A DNA stretch of 33,512 nt from an uncultured Bacteriovoracaceae bacterium (GCA_937931205.1 CALHBF010000017.1:1-33512), one strand, 5' to 3'; counted from the stretch's first letter, positions 23,783 to 32,991 are shown. The notes: generated by a model from the letters alone, not told the origin. Program-made: numbers and translations.

Positions 23783-24943
23783 TTAAGGCGCACTTACTTC
23801 CGGTGTTTCAGTTTCTGTTTCAGTATTTTCTTCCTCAGGCTGTGGCACTACTTCTGGTTGGGGAGCAGGTGTCACACTCGGGGCAGCTTTAAGCAGAGAT
23901 GATAATCCTGCAAGTTTGCCCGTGAAGCCTGTGGACATCTGTGGAATCCATAAAAAATCAGGTCTATCAAAAGAAACCCATTGGCTTCCAATAATTTGTC
24001 CATTTCCATTAAGGTGTAACTGATAAGAATAAACTCTGTTGGTTTTTACTTGATTCCAAGTGTTCTTTACTGGATTCCAAGCATGATTGTATGAGCGGTC
24101 TAAGTAAGTCACTTTCGTTTTGATCGCAATAGTTTTCTTCGCTTCTTTAGGTGCTTCAGGTGTTGGATCACCATCTTGAAGAATCGTTGATTCGTAAGCG
24201 AGGATAGGGTGATTCCAGACCTGCTCATAGCGATCAAGATCCATGATCAATGTTCTCTTTCCAATACCCACAACTTTTGCCAGTGCTACATGAAATTGAG
24301 CAGCTGTCAGATCGTTATTGCAGTTCTTATCTTCTTCGGCCGTTTCTTGTGGGGAATTACAGCGAAGGCCTATCTGCTCTTTGGCACTCGCATGAAAATG
24401 TGAGTAGTAATAACTCAAGAGTGCTTTGACATCACTGGAAGCAAAGCTCACGGTGATGTTGTCTTTATTTGTCAGAGTTACTGGAGCTGGTTCTCCATGA
24501 AAAGCAGTGGCCGCGGCCCATCCATCACCGACTCCCTCCCAAGCGAGTGCAACAAGATTAATTTTTTCTTGCACACTCTTTTTGAAGGGGTAGTCATAGT
24601 TACCCATAAAAATATCATACTTCTCACTTGGTGAGAGGAGAGCGATATCTTCTTCACTTAAAGCACTCAGTTCTTCAAAGGTTGGCGAATGATAAGCAAG
24701 TGAGTTCGCTTCACCGGTTTGCCAGCGCAAGCTCACTGAACTTTTGTTAACAGGCCAGTGATCACCTGACCAAAAATTATTGGTTTCAGCAACTTTGCCA
24801 GATAAAGGAAGTGGTTTGAATGGTTCTCTTCCTTCTCGTGAAATTTCTTGCAGAACGGAGCCTGATTTCTTTTTATCGGACTCTGTATTCCCACAGCTAA
24901 TAATAAAGCTGAGCATTGAAAGTAGAATCATTTGAATTTTCAC
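23783..24943 (-). CDS. Transglutaminase-elicitor-like lipoprotein, catalytic Cys apparently lost
   Basis: I chose the GTG at 24943 because GGAGG lies 5 nt upstream and it gives a lipoprotein signal with lipobox IISC (Cys17); the frame also opens 15 nt earlier, inside the ribosome-binding site. The 386-aa protein resembles the transglutaminase elicitor family (Phytophthora GP42): LSPSEKYDIFMGNYDYP, AWEGVGDGWAAA (134-145), DVKALLSYYY, AQFHVAL, EQVWNHPI and RPDFLW. From memory, the family motif is W-x-G-x-C-H-x-W-A. Here Gly139 and Asp140 replace Cys-His, so it may be inactive. A Pro/Glu/Thr-rich tail ends the protein. Envelope location is inferred. Confidence 0.75.
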   Translation of the reverse strand: MKIQMILLSMLSFIISCGNTESDKKKSGSVLQEISREGREPFKPLPLSGKVAETNNFWSGDHWPVNKSSVSLRWQTGEANSLAYHSPTFEELSALSEEDIALLSPSEKYDIFMGNYDYPFKKSVQEKINLVALAWEGVGDGWAAATAFHGEPAPVTLTNKDNITVSFASSDVKALLSYYYSHFHASAKEQIGLRCNSPQETAEEDKNCNNDLTAAQFHVALAKVVGIGKRTLIMDLDRYEQVWNHPILAYESTILQDGDPTPEAPKEAKKTIAIKTKVTYLDRSYNHAWNPVKNTWNQVKTNRVYSYQLHLNGNGQIIGSQWVSFDRPDFLWIPQMSTGFTGKLAGLSSLLKAAPSVTPAPQPEVVPQPEEENTETETETPEVSAP

Positions 24944-25034
24944 GTTTACCTCCGCCACACAAATGGTGGATTAGGTTTAACGAAGACTCGAAGTATTAAG
25001 CCAGAGATGCTTTGGAAATTAGGCCAGAATTTTG

Positions 25035-26774
25035 CTAGATTAATTCTTCGGAAAAGATCTTTTCAGTTATTTTCCAGAACTTATCTTGTTTGCGAGCAAT
25101 GATAAATGAGGGGAGTCTTAATAGTTTTTGAATTTTGATCACTTCATCAATGCTCTGAGGCCTGATGTTTCTCTCGGGGCGTCGAAGATGGCTGCGTAAA
25201 AAATTGATCTGAAATTTTTTAAACCCTGTTTGACTATTAAAGAAGTAGGCCTCACTTAAAAATTGTGAGTCGTGATCATAATAACGGATCTCTAAGTAGG
25301 GATTGGAGTTTTTATCAAGACGCTCAGTAAAGCTCATCTCTTGGGGCTGCATGATGTGAGCATTCTTGGAGAGCTTGGCCTGCTTAAGCTTGGTATCAGC
25401 ATCAATGAGAGTGAGTTTACACTTCTCACACTCACGTGCCGTGACATCATTTTCGGTTTCACAGCTTGGGCAGATTTTAAAACGAAAGCGATAACCGCAT
25501 GGTGTGATCTGATAGGTTTGTGGATTCATCACTCCGCCTCGGCATTTGCGGCCGTAGTGCTCGATGATGTCGCCTTCATAATCGACTAGTCCCCAGAAAG
25601 AATTGGGGAATTCACATTGTGGACAAGGAACTTCTACCTGTACGGTATTTTTACTTGGCCTCTTATCACTAATCTCAGGAGCGTAAATATCGTGTCCCAT
25701 TCCGGTGTAATCAAGAACAAAACAATCAGACTTACCAGGACTGAGTCTGAGTCCACGACCAACGATCTGCTGGTATAGAGAGTTCGATTCTGTTGGACGA
25801 AGAATGGCAATGAGATCTACATGAGGAGCATCAAAGCCAGTTGTTAGGACGGATACGTTAACCAAATAGCGATATTTTTTATCTTTAAAGTCATTAACGA
25901 TTTGTTCACGTTCAGTGATCTCAGTATCTCCCAGCACAATCGAGGCCTCGCCTGCTGGAAGGTAGCTCAAAACTTCTTTGGCATGAGTGACTGAGGCAGT
26001 GAAGATCATCACTCCCTGACGATCAAATTCTTCCGTAATATCGATAATGTTTTTTACGATTAGCGGAGTCAGTCGTTTTTGATTTTTTATCAATTCTTCC
26101 ACTTCGCTTTGTGTGTACATTCTTCCCTTGCTGGTGAGTTCTGAGAAATCATAGCAAGTGACGGGAATATCAATTTTTACTGGAACAGTGAGAAATTTAT
26201 TTTTAATCATGTAGGACAGGGGCAGCTCATAGAGACAGTGCTTAAAAAAGCGAGGAACATTAGATTTCGTTTCCCCATTACAGTGCTGCTCATAGATCCA
26301 TCCCATACCTAAGCGATAAGGAGTCGCCGTAAGTCCCAAGATACAAAGATTGGGATTGTTTTTTCGAAGCTTCTCGATCACTTCCTGATACTGAGTAGAG
26401 CCTTCTTCGCTGACTCGGTGACATTCATCAATAATGAGGAGTGAGAAGTTTTTGAAAAAGTCATCACCGGCACGGGCCACAGATTGAATGCTTCCGAAAA
26501 TAACTTTTTCTTCATCATCTTTTCGACCAAGGCTCGCTGAGAAGATTCCCGCCTTTAATTTTAAGGATTCATATTTTTCGTGGTTTTGTTCAACCAGTTC
26601 TTTAACGTGACTCAGGTTTAGCACTCGGCCTTTCGCAATGCGTGCTAGTTCCGCAATAACAAGACTTTTCCCGGCACCAGTCGGTAACACAATAAGAGCA
26701 GGGTCTCTTTTCTTTTGAAAATATTTGATGACGGACTGGGCCGCCTCTTGTTGGTAAGGTCTTAGTTGGTACAT
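25035..26774 (-). CDS. radD: DNA repair SF2 helicase-like protein RadD (YejH)
   Basis: The 579 aa are collinear with E. coli RadD (586 aa), an SF2 ATPase acting with SSB and RecA in repair. Motifs: LRPYQQEAAQ at the start, Walker A PTGAGKS (31-37), DECH (116-119), LGLTATPYRLG, LTTGFDAPHVDLIAILRPTE and QQIVGRGLRLSPGK. The C-terminal third has RadD-type zinc-binding clusters (CPQC, then CPSC and CEKC). Neighbouring genes give no repair context. The start at 26774 has no Shine-Dalgarno sequence but lies 9 nt after a -10-like box. It is divergent from the RND operon. Confidence 0.95.
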   Translation of the reverse strand: MYQLRPYQQEAAQSVIKYFQKKRDPALIVLPTGAGKSLVIAELARIAKGRVLNLSHVKELVEQNHEKYESLKLKAGIFSASLGRKDDEEKVIFGSIQSVARAGDDFFKNFSLLIIDECHRVSEEGSTQYQEVIEKLRKNNPNLCILGLTATPYRLGMGWIYEQHCNGETKSNVPRFFKHCLYELPLSYMIKNKFLTVPVKIDIPVTCYDFSELTSKGRMYTQSEVEELIKNQKRLTPLIVKNIIDITEEFDRQGVMIFTASVTHAKEVLSYLPAGEASIVLGDTEITEREQIVNDFKDKKYRYLVNVSVLTTGFDAPHVDLIAILRPTESNSLYQQIVGRGLRLSPGKSDCFVLDYTGMGHDIYAPEISDKRPSKNTVQVEVPCPQCEFPNSFWGLVDYEGDIIEHYGRKCRGGVMNPQTYQITPCGYRFRFKICPSCETENDVTARECEKCKLTLIDADTKLKQAKLSKNAHIMQPQEMSFTERLDKNSNPYLEIRYYDHDSQFLSEAYFFNSQTGFKKFQINFLRSHLRRPERNIRPQSIDEVIKIQKLLRLPSFIIARKQDKFWKITEKIFSEELI

Positions 26775-26783
26775 GCGATCAAA

Positions 26784-26828
26784 ATAATCAAATTCTTATT
26801 GCGAACTGGCAACAAATTCTCATATATT
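26784..26828. promoter_or_regulatory. Overlapping divergent promoters for radD and the RND operon
   Basis: Minus strand: TTGCCA (26812-26807), 17-nt spacer, GATTAT (26789-26784), then 9 nt to the radD ATG. Plus strand: TTGCGA (26799-26804), 18-nt spacer, TATATT (26823-26828). Each -35 lies within the spacer of the other promoter, so the two could compete for RNA polymerase. Confidence 0.5.
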
Positions 26829-26841
26829 TTTGTACATATGT

Positions 26842-26859
26842 TTTAAACAACTGTTTAAA
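26842..26859. promoter_or_regulatory. Palindromic operator candidate for the TetR regulator
   Basis: TTTAAACA and TGTTTAAA are perfect 8-bp inverted arms around a 2-bp centre. The site lies just downstream of the predicted RND-operon transcription start and 10 nt before the first ATG. AAACA/TGTTT half sites are common in TetR-family operators, and the operon encodes a TetR protein, so autoregulation is likely. Confidence 0.6.
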
Positions 26860-26869
26860 TGGTGGAAAT

Positions 26870-28375
26870 ATGCACAAATTGTTAAATCTGGGTGCTTTGT
26901 TGCTTCTCTGCAATTGCCCATCTGCTTTTAGTTCCGAAGTCCTTATTACTGAAGATTTTCTAGAATCTGTTGCCAAGCAAGGCTCTCCTAACTTGGATCA
27001 AATTGAGGCCGCCTTCCAATCGGCCCTTATTACACGCGGTGAGGAGAATGAAAAGTTTGCTGCTGAACTCTTTGGTAAAGGTTCTTATGCTGAGACAAAT
27101 GAGAGAGCTCTCATTGAATTTGCTCCGGTTTTTAGTCCGGTAAAGCAAATGCAAATGGGTATTCGCAAGAATATGGTTTCGGGGTTTGATACCAGCGCGA
27201 CAGTGACTACTGATCAGCGTACCGCCTCTTCACCTTTCATTGGAAAACTAAAAAATGCGACTACAACGACTCTGGCCTTCACGGTTCAGATGGATCTGTG
27301 GAAAAACCTTTTTGGCCGTATGTCTAAGGCCAAGATTGAAAGTGTGCAATTAGAAGTTGAGAAAGCAAAAATTGAAAAAGAGATTCAAGAAAAAACATTT
27401 CATATCTCTCTTCGTCGTCTCTACTGGTCATTAGTCGCCAATGAATTGTCTCTGAAAACTTCAGAGGAGCTTCTTAAAACGGCCAAGCAGCAGGCCAATG
27501 AGACTGCTGCTCGTTTCAGAAACTCGGTTGCAGAAGCTGACGAGGTTGCTCGTTATAATGCTCAAGTGGCGTCTCGAGAAGGAACGGTCACTTTTTTAAA
27601 GTATCAGCGCGAACTGTATCTGACTCAGTTAAAAAATCTTCTTCCTGAACTTTCAGCTTCTGATTTAAAGCTTGGGGCCTATGATATCGAAAAAACGATT
27701 TACGAGGTTTTAAGCTGTACCGTGCAGGTTTCGGGTCAGGAAAAGACTCCTTACGACTACACAAAATATGATGAATTGGTTTCAATGCTGAGTAAGCTTC
27801 GCAATCACTCGCAAATTGTGAATGATCGCTATGCCGATATTGATGTAAAGCTTTATGGGACTGTTCGCTCGACAGGGGTAAGTCTTAAAGATACTGAGCC
27901 GGGCAAAACACCGGCATTTTATCGCGGAACTTATGGTGGAACTTTTGATGATATGAGTAATACTAACCGTACAGGTTATGAAGTCGGTGTTCAGTTCAAC
28001 ATGCCTCTAGGAGACGTGAAGAAGAATACCCAGAAATCAAAAGAGCTTTATGATGATAAACGTCTTCTTTCTGCCATTAATGCAACGACCGCCAAAGTAG
28101 AAAATACTCATCGTGAATTCGTGAAAACAATCAAGCTTCTTAACGAAGTGATTGCCAGTCAGAAGGTGAGTTCTCGTGAGCTAGAGAAGCGCTTGAAAGG
28201 CATGCAGAAAAAATATGAGCAGGCCCGTGTTTCAGTAAACGAAATGGTCCTCGATCAAGATGCTCTTCTTCAGTCAGAGCTAACAACTATTGATACTCAA
28301 CTGCAAATTCTTAACACTATTTTTGACTACCTGGTTGTATTCCCTGATACACCTTGTGGGTTCAACAGGATTTAA
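26870..28375 (+). CDS. TolC-family outer membrane factor of the RND operon
   Basis: A 501-aa outer membrane channel of the OMF type. It has a signal peptide (about 1-20, ending SAFS), long coiled helical stretches (for example 155-215 and 395-460) and barrel-like segments such as TTTLAFTVQMDLWKNLFG and TGYEVGVQFNMPLGD. GGTGG lies 4 nt before the ATG. It is longer than the first OMF in this window and not closely similar to it. It is the first gene of an operon with an RND pump and a TetR regulator. No adaptor gene lies in the operon. Confidence 0.88.
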   Translation: MHKLLNLGALLLLCNCPSAFSSEVLITEDFLESVAKQGSPNLDQIEAAFQSALITRGEENEKFAAELFGKGSYAETNERALIEFAPVFSPVKQMQMGIRKNMVSGFDTSATVTTDQRTASSPFIGKLKNATTTTLAFTVQMDLWKNLFGRMSKAKIESVQLEVEKAKIEKEIQEKTFHISLRRLYWSLVANELSLKTSEELLKTAKQQANETAARFRNSVAEADEVARYNAQVASREGTVTFLKYQRELYLTQLKNLLPELSASDLKLGAYDIEKTIYEVLSCTVQVSGQEKTPYDYTKYDELVSMLSKLRNHSQIVNDRYADIDVKLYGTVRSTGVSLKDTEPGKTPAFYRGTYGGTFDDMSNTNRTGYEVGVQFNMPLGDVKKNTQKSKELYDDKRLLSAINATTAKVENTHREFVKTIKLLNEVIASQKVSSRELEKRLKGMQKKYEQARVSVNEMVLDQDALLQSELTTIDTQLQILNTIFDYLVVFPDTPCGFNRI

Positions 28376-28380
28376 TTGAT

Positions 28381-31300
28381 ATGAGAAATCTTGCTAAATT
28401 TTTTATTGAAAACCCAAAACTGACGATGGTTATTTCTGTCTTTCTTATTCTTTTCGGATGGATGGGACTGACAACGATGAATGCCGAGTCTTATCCTTCG
28501 GTTGATTTTGCTACAGCAGTGATTGAGACGGAATACTTTGGTGCAACTCCAGAGGACATTGAAGTAAAAATCACTAAACCCATTGAAGATGAACTTCGTG
28601 GAGTGAGCGGGATTAAAGATGTTCGCTCGGTGTCCCAATCTGGTCGCAGTAAGATTGTTATCCGTGTTGATATGGATAATCCGAAAGTTATTGTAAAAGA
28701 TGTGATGGGAGATATTCAACGTGCGATGGATCGCGCGAAGAACCTTCCGACAGACCTTCTTGATAAACCTAAATTTACTGAACTCAAATCAGAAGAGTTT
28801 GCTGCCATTGAAGTTGCAGTAATAGGTGGCAATGGCAATCGTCAAAGAGACTTGATCGCTTATGCTCTGAAAGAAGACATCGAAGACGATAAGAACGTGA
28901 AAGCGGCCAATCTGGATGGATACCGCGAGAGAGAATTTGAAATTCGTCTATCGCGCAAAAAACTGGACTCGTTTCACATCAGTGTAAATGAAGTCCTTCT
29001 TAAAATTGGTGGAAGAAACGTTAATATTCCTGGTGGTGAAATCGAAACCACAACAACTCAACAGATTGTAAAAGTTGACGCTAAAATTCACTCTGCTAAA
29101 GAACTGGCCGATATTCCGATTCGTTCGACTTTCTCAGGTCAGATGATTTACTTAAGAGATATTGCTGAGGTTCGTGATGGCGAGGAAGATGCCAATACCT
29201 TGGCCCGTTTTATGGGAGAGCCGGCAACCCTTGTTTCTGTTCTTAAAAAGGGCGGAGCGGACACTCTTAAATTAGTGGGGCAAGTTGAGCCAGTTCTTGA
29301 GAGATATCGCGAGAAGCACAAAGATTACAAATTTGTTGTTGTTTGGAATGAGGCGAACATCGTTACTGACAAGCTGGATACTCTTTCAAGTAATGCCATC
29401 TCAGGTCTTGTGGTTGTAGTTGCTGTACTTCTATTCTTTATGCCAGGTCGCCTAGGAGTGACTGTCGCGATCTCGCTTCCAGTGATTCTTTTATCGGCCA
29501 TTGGAATCATGCCATATTTTGATTTGACTCTTAACTCGATTTCTATTCTTGCCCTCATCATTGCGATGGGGATGTTGGTAGATAACGCCATTGTTATTAC
29601 TGAGGAATATATTCGACGACGTGAACTAGGATCTAGTTCATTGGATGCGGCGGTTGATACGGTTCACAATATGTGGGTTCCTATTTCTGCCACGGCCTTT
29701 ACAACGATTGCGGCGTTCTTGCCGATGATGGTAATGACGGGGATTATGGGACGTTTTATTACGCCTATTCCAATGATTGTTACCGCCGCTCTTTTATTCT
29801 GTTTGATGGAGTGTTTCTTACTTCTTCCGATGCGTGTTCACTTAGTGGCGAAAAATCTTGTTTTCAATAAGAGCGAAGTTACTAAAAAGCACTGGTTTGA
29901 TAAAGTTGCTGCTCGTTTTGAGAAATTCATCGAATGGACAATCGATCATCGTTATTGGACAGCATTAGGTATCACAGGAGTCATTGTTGTTTCTTTCTTG
30001 ATCTTAGCTGTTGGAAACAAGTTCATTCTTTTCCCGGCCGACCAAACAGAGATTTATATTGCTCGTATTGAAATGCCGGAGAACACTCGAATTGAAAAAA
30101 CTTTTGAAGTAACAAGAAGAGTGGAAGAGAAGATCATCAAGGTCCTAGGACCTGATTTGCTTAAGCATTCTGTTTCAGTGGCAGGGAACTCTGCAACTGA
30201 TGCCTTCGATCCACGCGGAAAATTTGGTGATAATATGGGAGTGGTTCGTATGATGGCCACCGATTATGCTAAATTTAATGTTCCTTATACTGTATTCCTT
30301 GAGAAGCTTAGAACAATCACTGATGAAGAAGTAACGACTCTTACCTTCGAAGAAATGCTCAATGGTCCTCCAGTAGGAGCTCCGGTTGAAGTGACTTTCC
30401 GTTCAAGTAACGGGGAGCAGCTCCAAAGTATGGTTGAGAAGATCATGGATAAACTCAAAAACACCAAGGGTGTATTTGATGTTCGTGTTGATGATGTTTT
30501 CGGTCCACCTGAAGTAAAAGTGAATTTAAACTTTGAGAAAATCGATCGACTTGGTCTGACTCCTGGCCAGGTTGGAGACACTATCAGAACTGCCCTTACG
30601 GGAACATTTATCTCTGATGTGACTCTTAATAACAAAAAAGCTTATCTGAAAGTTGAATTCGGAGATATTTCTAAAACAAGTATCGAAGATCTTGGAAACG
30701 TGAAGATCACTGATAGCAGAGGAAATCTTATTCCTCTCTCTCTTCTGGCCACATTTGAAAGTGTGCGTGGAACTGCTCAGGTAAAACGCTACGATTTTAA
30801 ACGTGCTAAAACGGTAACTGCCAACGTTCGTCCAGATGAGATCACTTCAGTTGTTGCCAACCAGATGGTGTTTGATACTTATCATGTGCTTTCTAAAGAG
30901 CTTCCAGATGTGAATTATGTCGTAGGTGGTGAGCAAGAGAGTACCAATGAATCAATGGAGTCTCTTGCTAATGCAATGGTGCTGGCCCTGGTAGGGATTT
31001 ATGCCATCATGGTTTACATTTTCCGTTCATACTTGGCCCCTGGTCTCATCATGACAACGATTCCTCTTGGTCTTTTGGGGATGTCAATTTCTTTCTGGGC
31101 CCATGATAAACCGGTGAGCTTCCTAGCGATGATCGGTGTGATTGGTCTTGCGGGGATTATCGTGAACAACGGAATTATCCTTATCGATTTTATTAACCAG
31201 ATGAGGGATGAAGGGAAACTTGCTCTACGTGAAATTCTGATTAAAGCGCCAACGATTCGTTTAAAACCGGTAATGGCCACTTCACTGACAACCATGGGGG

Positions 31301-31488
31301 GACTATTCCCGACAGCTTATGGAGTTGGTGGAGAAGATGCAATGCTTGTTCCATTAACGATGGCCATGGCATGGGGTCTGACTACAGGGACGATTCTGAC
31401 TCTTGTTTGGATTCCTTCTGGGTATGCCATCATTGAAGATATGATGAATCAAGTTCGTAAGCTTATTGCTAGGTTTAAACGATCATGA
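28381..31488 (+). CDS. RND efflux pump, HAE1/AcrB-like
   Basis: Inner-membrane proton-driven trimeric transporter. I start at the ATG at 28381 (MRNLAKFFIENP); the frame also opens at a GTG inside the upstream gene. At 1035 aa it has the AcrB layout: TM1, a porter domain, TM2-7 (about 337-500), a second porter domain and six C-terminal helices. In TM4, where AcrB has Asp407-Asp408, this protein has Asp401-Asn402 (LVDNAIVI). In TM10 Asn929 replaces Lys940 (VNNGIILID). Such variants are known in other HAE1 subgroups. AGGA lies about 10 nt before the ATG. Its TGA overlaps the tetR ATG. Confidence 0.94.
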   Translation: MRNLAKFFIENPKLTMVISVFLILFGWMGLTTMNAESYPSVDFATAVIETEYFGATPEDIEVKITKPIEDELRGVSGIKDVRSVSQSGRSKIVIRVDMDNPKVIVKDVMGDIQRAMDRAKNLPTDLLDKPKFTELKSEEFAAIEVAVIGGNGNRQRDLIAYALKEDIEDDKNVKAANLDGYREREFEIRLSRKKLDSFHISVNEVLLKIGGRNVNIPGGEIETTTTQQIVKVDAKIHSAKELADIPIRSTFSGQMIYLRDIAEVRDGEEDANTLARFMGEPATLVSVLKKGGADTLKLVGQVEPVLERYREKHKDYKFVVVWNEANIVTDKLDTLSSNAISGLVVVVAVLLFFMPGRLGVTVAISLPVILLSAIGIMPYFDLTLNSISILALIIAMGMLVDNAIVITEEYIRRRELGSSSLDAAVDTVHNMWVPISATAFTTIAAFLPMMVMTGIMGRFITPIPMIVTAALLFCLMECFLLLPMRVHLVAKNLVFNKSEVTKKHWFDKVAARFEKFIEWTIDHRYWTALGITGVIVVSFLILAVGNKFILFPADQTEIYIARIEMPENTRIEKTFEVTRRVEEKIIKVLGPDLLKHSVSVAGNSATDAFDPRGKFGDNMGVVRMMATDYAKFNVPYTVFLEKLRTITDEEVTTLTFEEMLNGPPVGAPVEVTFRSSNGEQLQSMVEKIMDKLKNTKGVFDVRVDDVFGPPEVKVNLNFEKIDRLGLTPGQVGDTIRTALTGTFISDVTLNNKKAYLKVEFGDISKTSIEDLGNVKITDSRGNLIPLSLLATFESVRGTAQVKRYDFKRAKTVTANVRPDEITSVVANQMVFDTYHVLSKELPDVNYVVGGEQESTNESMESLANAMVLALVGIYAIMVYIFRSYLAPGLIMTTIPLGLLGMSISFWAHDKPVSFLAMIGVIGLAGIIVNNGIILIDFINQMRDEGKLALREILIKAPTIRLKPVMATSLTTMGGLFPTAYGVGGEDAMLVPLTMAMAWGLTTGTILTLVWIPSGYAIIEDMMNQVRKLIARFKRS

Positions 31489-32096
31489 GTGAGCTGCTAG
31501 ATACAAAACAAAAAATCCTTGATGCCGCGAGAGTTCTTTTCGCGGCCCATGGGTTTGATGGAACTTCGGTAAGAGATATTGCGAATACAGCAGAGGTCAA
31601 TGTGGCCTCGGTGAATTACCATTTTCATAGTAAAGAGAAGTTATTCTTTTCTGTGATTGATGATTGTTATGCTCAGAGTGAAGCAGAGATTGAATTACTC
31701 GCTTCGAAATATGTTAAGCTCGAAGAATTATCCGTGGCGATCTTTCGTTACTTTATTTTAAACGAAGATCTGGTTTTAAATCACTTTAAGATGCTCACCT
31801 CTACTCATGGAGATCTTTATTTCTCTAAGCTCGTTGGAGTTGATAAGCACAGTGGCCCTCCGGGACATCAGGCCATCGTTCGCGCCATTCAGAAAGAGGT
31901 TGCTGGAAATTTAAGTCAGGAAGATCTTCATTGGGCAGTAACAACTATTTATTCACATATCGGCCATACTTCGATCATTAATAGTTGTTTCCTTAAGCAC
32001 AGGCCTGAAGTTCCTTTCTCTAAAATGGAAGACCTTGAGAAGTTCTTAAGAAGACTCGTTAATGCGATTTTAATAGAATTGAAGTCAAAAGCTTAA
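31485..32096 (+). CDS. TetR/AcrR-family transcriptional regulator
   Basis: A 203-aa repressor-type protein. The N-terminal helix-turn-helix is typical: KILDAARVLFAAHGFDGTSV, then IANTAEVNVASVNYHFHSKE (about 12-53). The C-terminal ligand-binding domain resembles the CerR/CecR-type DUF1956 group by its HFKMLT and HSGPPGHQAI segments, but that is tentative. Its ATG overlaps the RND stop codon (ATGA), so it is made with the pump. The likely target is the palindrome upstream of this operon. Confidence 0.93.
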   Translation: MSELLDTKQKILDAARVLFAAHGFDGTSVRDIANTAEVNVASVNYHFHSKEKLFFSVIDDCYAQSEAEIELLASKYVKLEELSVAIFRYFILNEDLVLNHFKMLTSTHGDLYFSKLVGVDKHSGPPGHQAIVRAIQKEVAGNLSQEDLHWAVTTIYSHIGHTSIINSCFLKHRPEVPFSKMEDLEKFLRRLVNAILIELKSKA

Positions 32097-32112
32097 AAGA
32101 GAATAGGTTGTT

Positions 32113-32991
32113 ATGAAGCTGCATTTATTCTTTGGTCTCATTCTTTTCTCCTCCATCTGCTTTGATGCCTACGGGCAGCTGGTTGATTCTGTGGAGAGAA
32201 AGAGGAAGGAGTATGAGAATATCAGATCAAGCTCTTTTGGACTGCTTCCTCATCGCCAGATGTATTTGATGCCTTATTCTTACAACTGGATGCCTCATAA
32301 CGATCTTTATGAAAGTCTTAGTCAGAATACCCAAGAAAATAAAGGGGACATGTATCGCAATGCTGAAGCCGAATTTCAAATCAGTTTTGCCATCTCGATC
32401 ATTAAAGATATTGCCAAGAAAGATTGGGACATTATGGGGGCCTATACTCATAATTCTTATTGGCAGGTTTACAACGCTGGTTGGTCGAGGCCGTTTCGCG
32501 AAACAAACTATATGCCGGAGCTTTTTTCTCGCTATATGTATAAGCACCCTAAAGAGTTTTTCGGCATTAATTTACATGGAATAGATGCGGGTTATGTTCA
32601 TCAATCTAATGGACAGGTTCATGAAATTTCTCGCAGCTGGGATCGCTTTTTTGTGCGCGGACTTTTTGAGTTTAAAGGATTGTACGCACAAGTCTCTCTC
32701 TGGAATCGTATCCCTGAAGAAAGAGAGCTGGATGATAATCGTGATATCTTGGACTACATGGGATATGGCGAGATCGAGTTAACCAAGAAATTTGAGAAGC
32801 ATACTTTCCATCTTAGAACTCCGCTATTGGTTAAATACCTAGGTTATGACATCAAATACTCTCACCCTCTTAACGAAGGCATTCGCTGGTTCATTAACTT
32901 TCGCTCAGGGTATGGGCATTCACTAATTGAATACAATAGACAAACCCAGCGCCTAGGAGCTGGGGTGATGCTGGATAATGTTCTTTATTAA
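32113..32991 (+). CDS. pldA: Outer membrane phospholipase A with Asp in place of catalytic Asn
   Basis: Calcium-dependent outer membrane phospholipase A1/OMPLA, hydrolysing phospholipids when the membrane is disturbed. The 292-aa protein has a signal peptide (about 1-21), LMPYSYNWMP, FQISFAISI, YTHNSYWQVYN, PFRETNYMPEL and the active-site stretch VHQSNG followed by SRSWDR. By alignment with E. coli OMPLA (His142, Ser144, Asn156), the residues here are His163, Ser165 and Asp177, with identical spacing. The gene begins 17 nt after tetR with a weak ribosome-binding site (AGG), so it belongs to the pump operon. Its stop codon is 4 nt from that of the convergent partial gene. Confidence 0.9.
   Translation: MKLHLFFGLILFSSICFDAYGQLVDSVERKRKEYENIRSSSFGLLPHRQMYLMPYSYNWMPHNDLYESLSQNTQENKGDMYRNAEAEFQISFAISIIKDIAKKDWDIMGAYTHNSYWQVYNAGWSRPFRETNYMPELFSRYMYKHPKEFFGINLHGIDAGYVHQSNGQVHEISRSWDRFFVRGLFEFKGLYAQVSLWNRIPEERELDDNRDILDYMGYGEIELTKKFEKHTFHLRTPLLVKYLGYDIKYSHPLNEGIRWFINFRSGYGHSLIEYNRQTQRLGAGVMLDNVLY

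Noticed and set aside
23776..23791. GCGCC/GGCGC hairpin between folA and the lipoprotein gene
   Set aside because: The stem is short, overlaps the convergent stop codon and has no T-run on either strand, so I did not call it a terminator.
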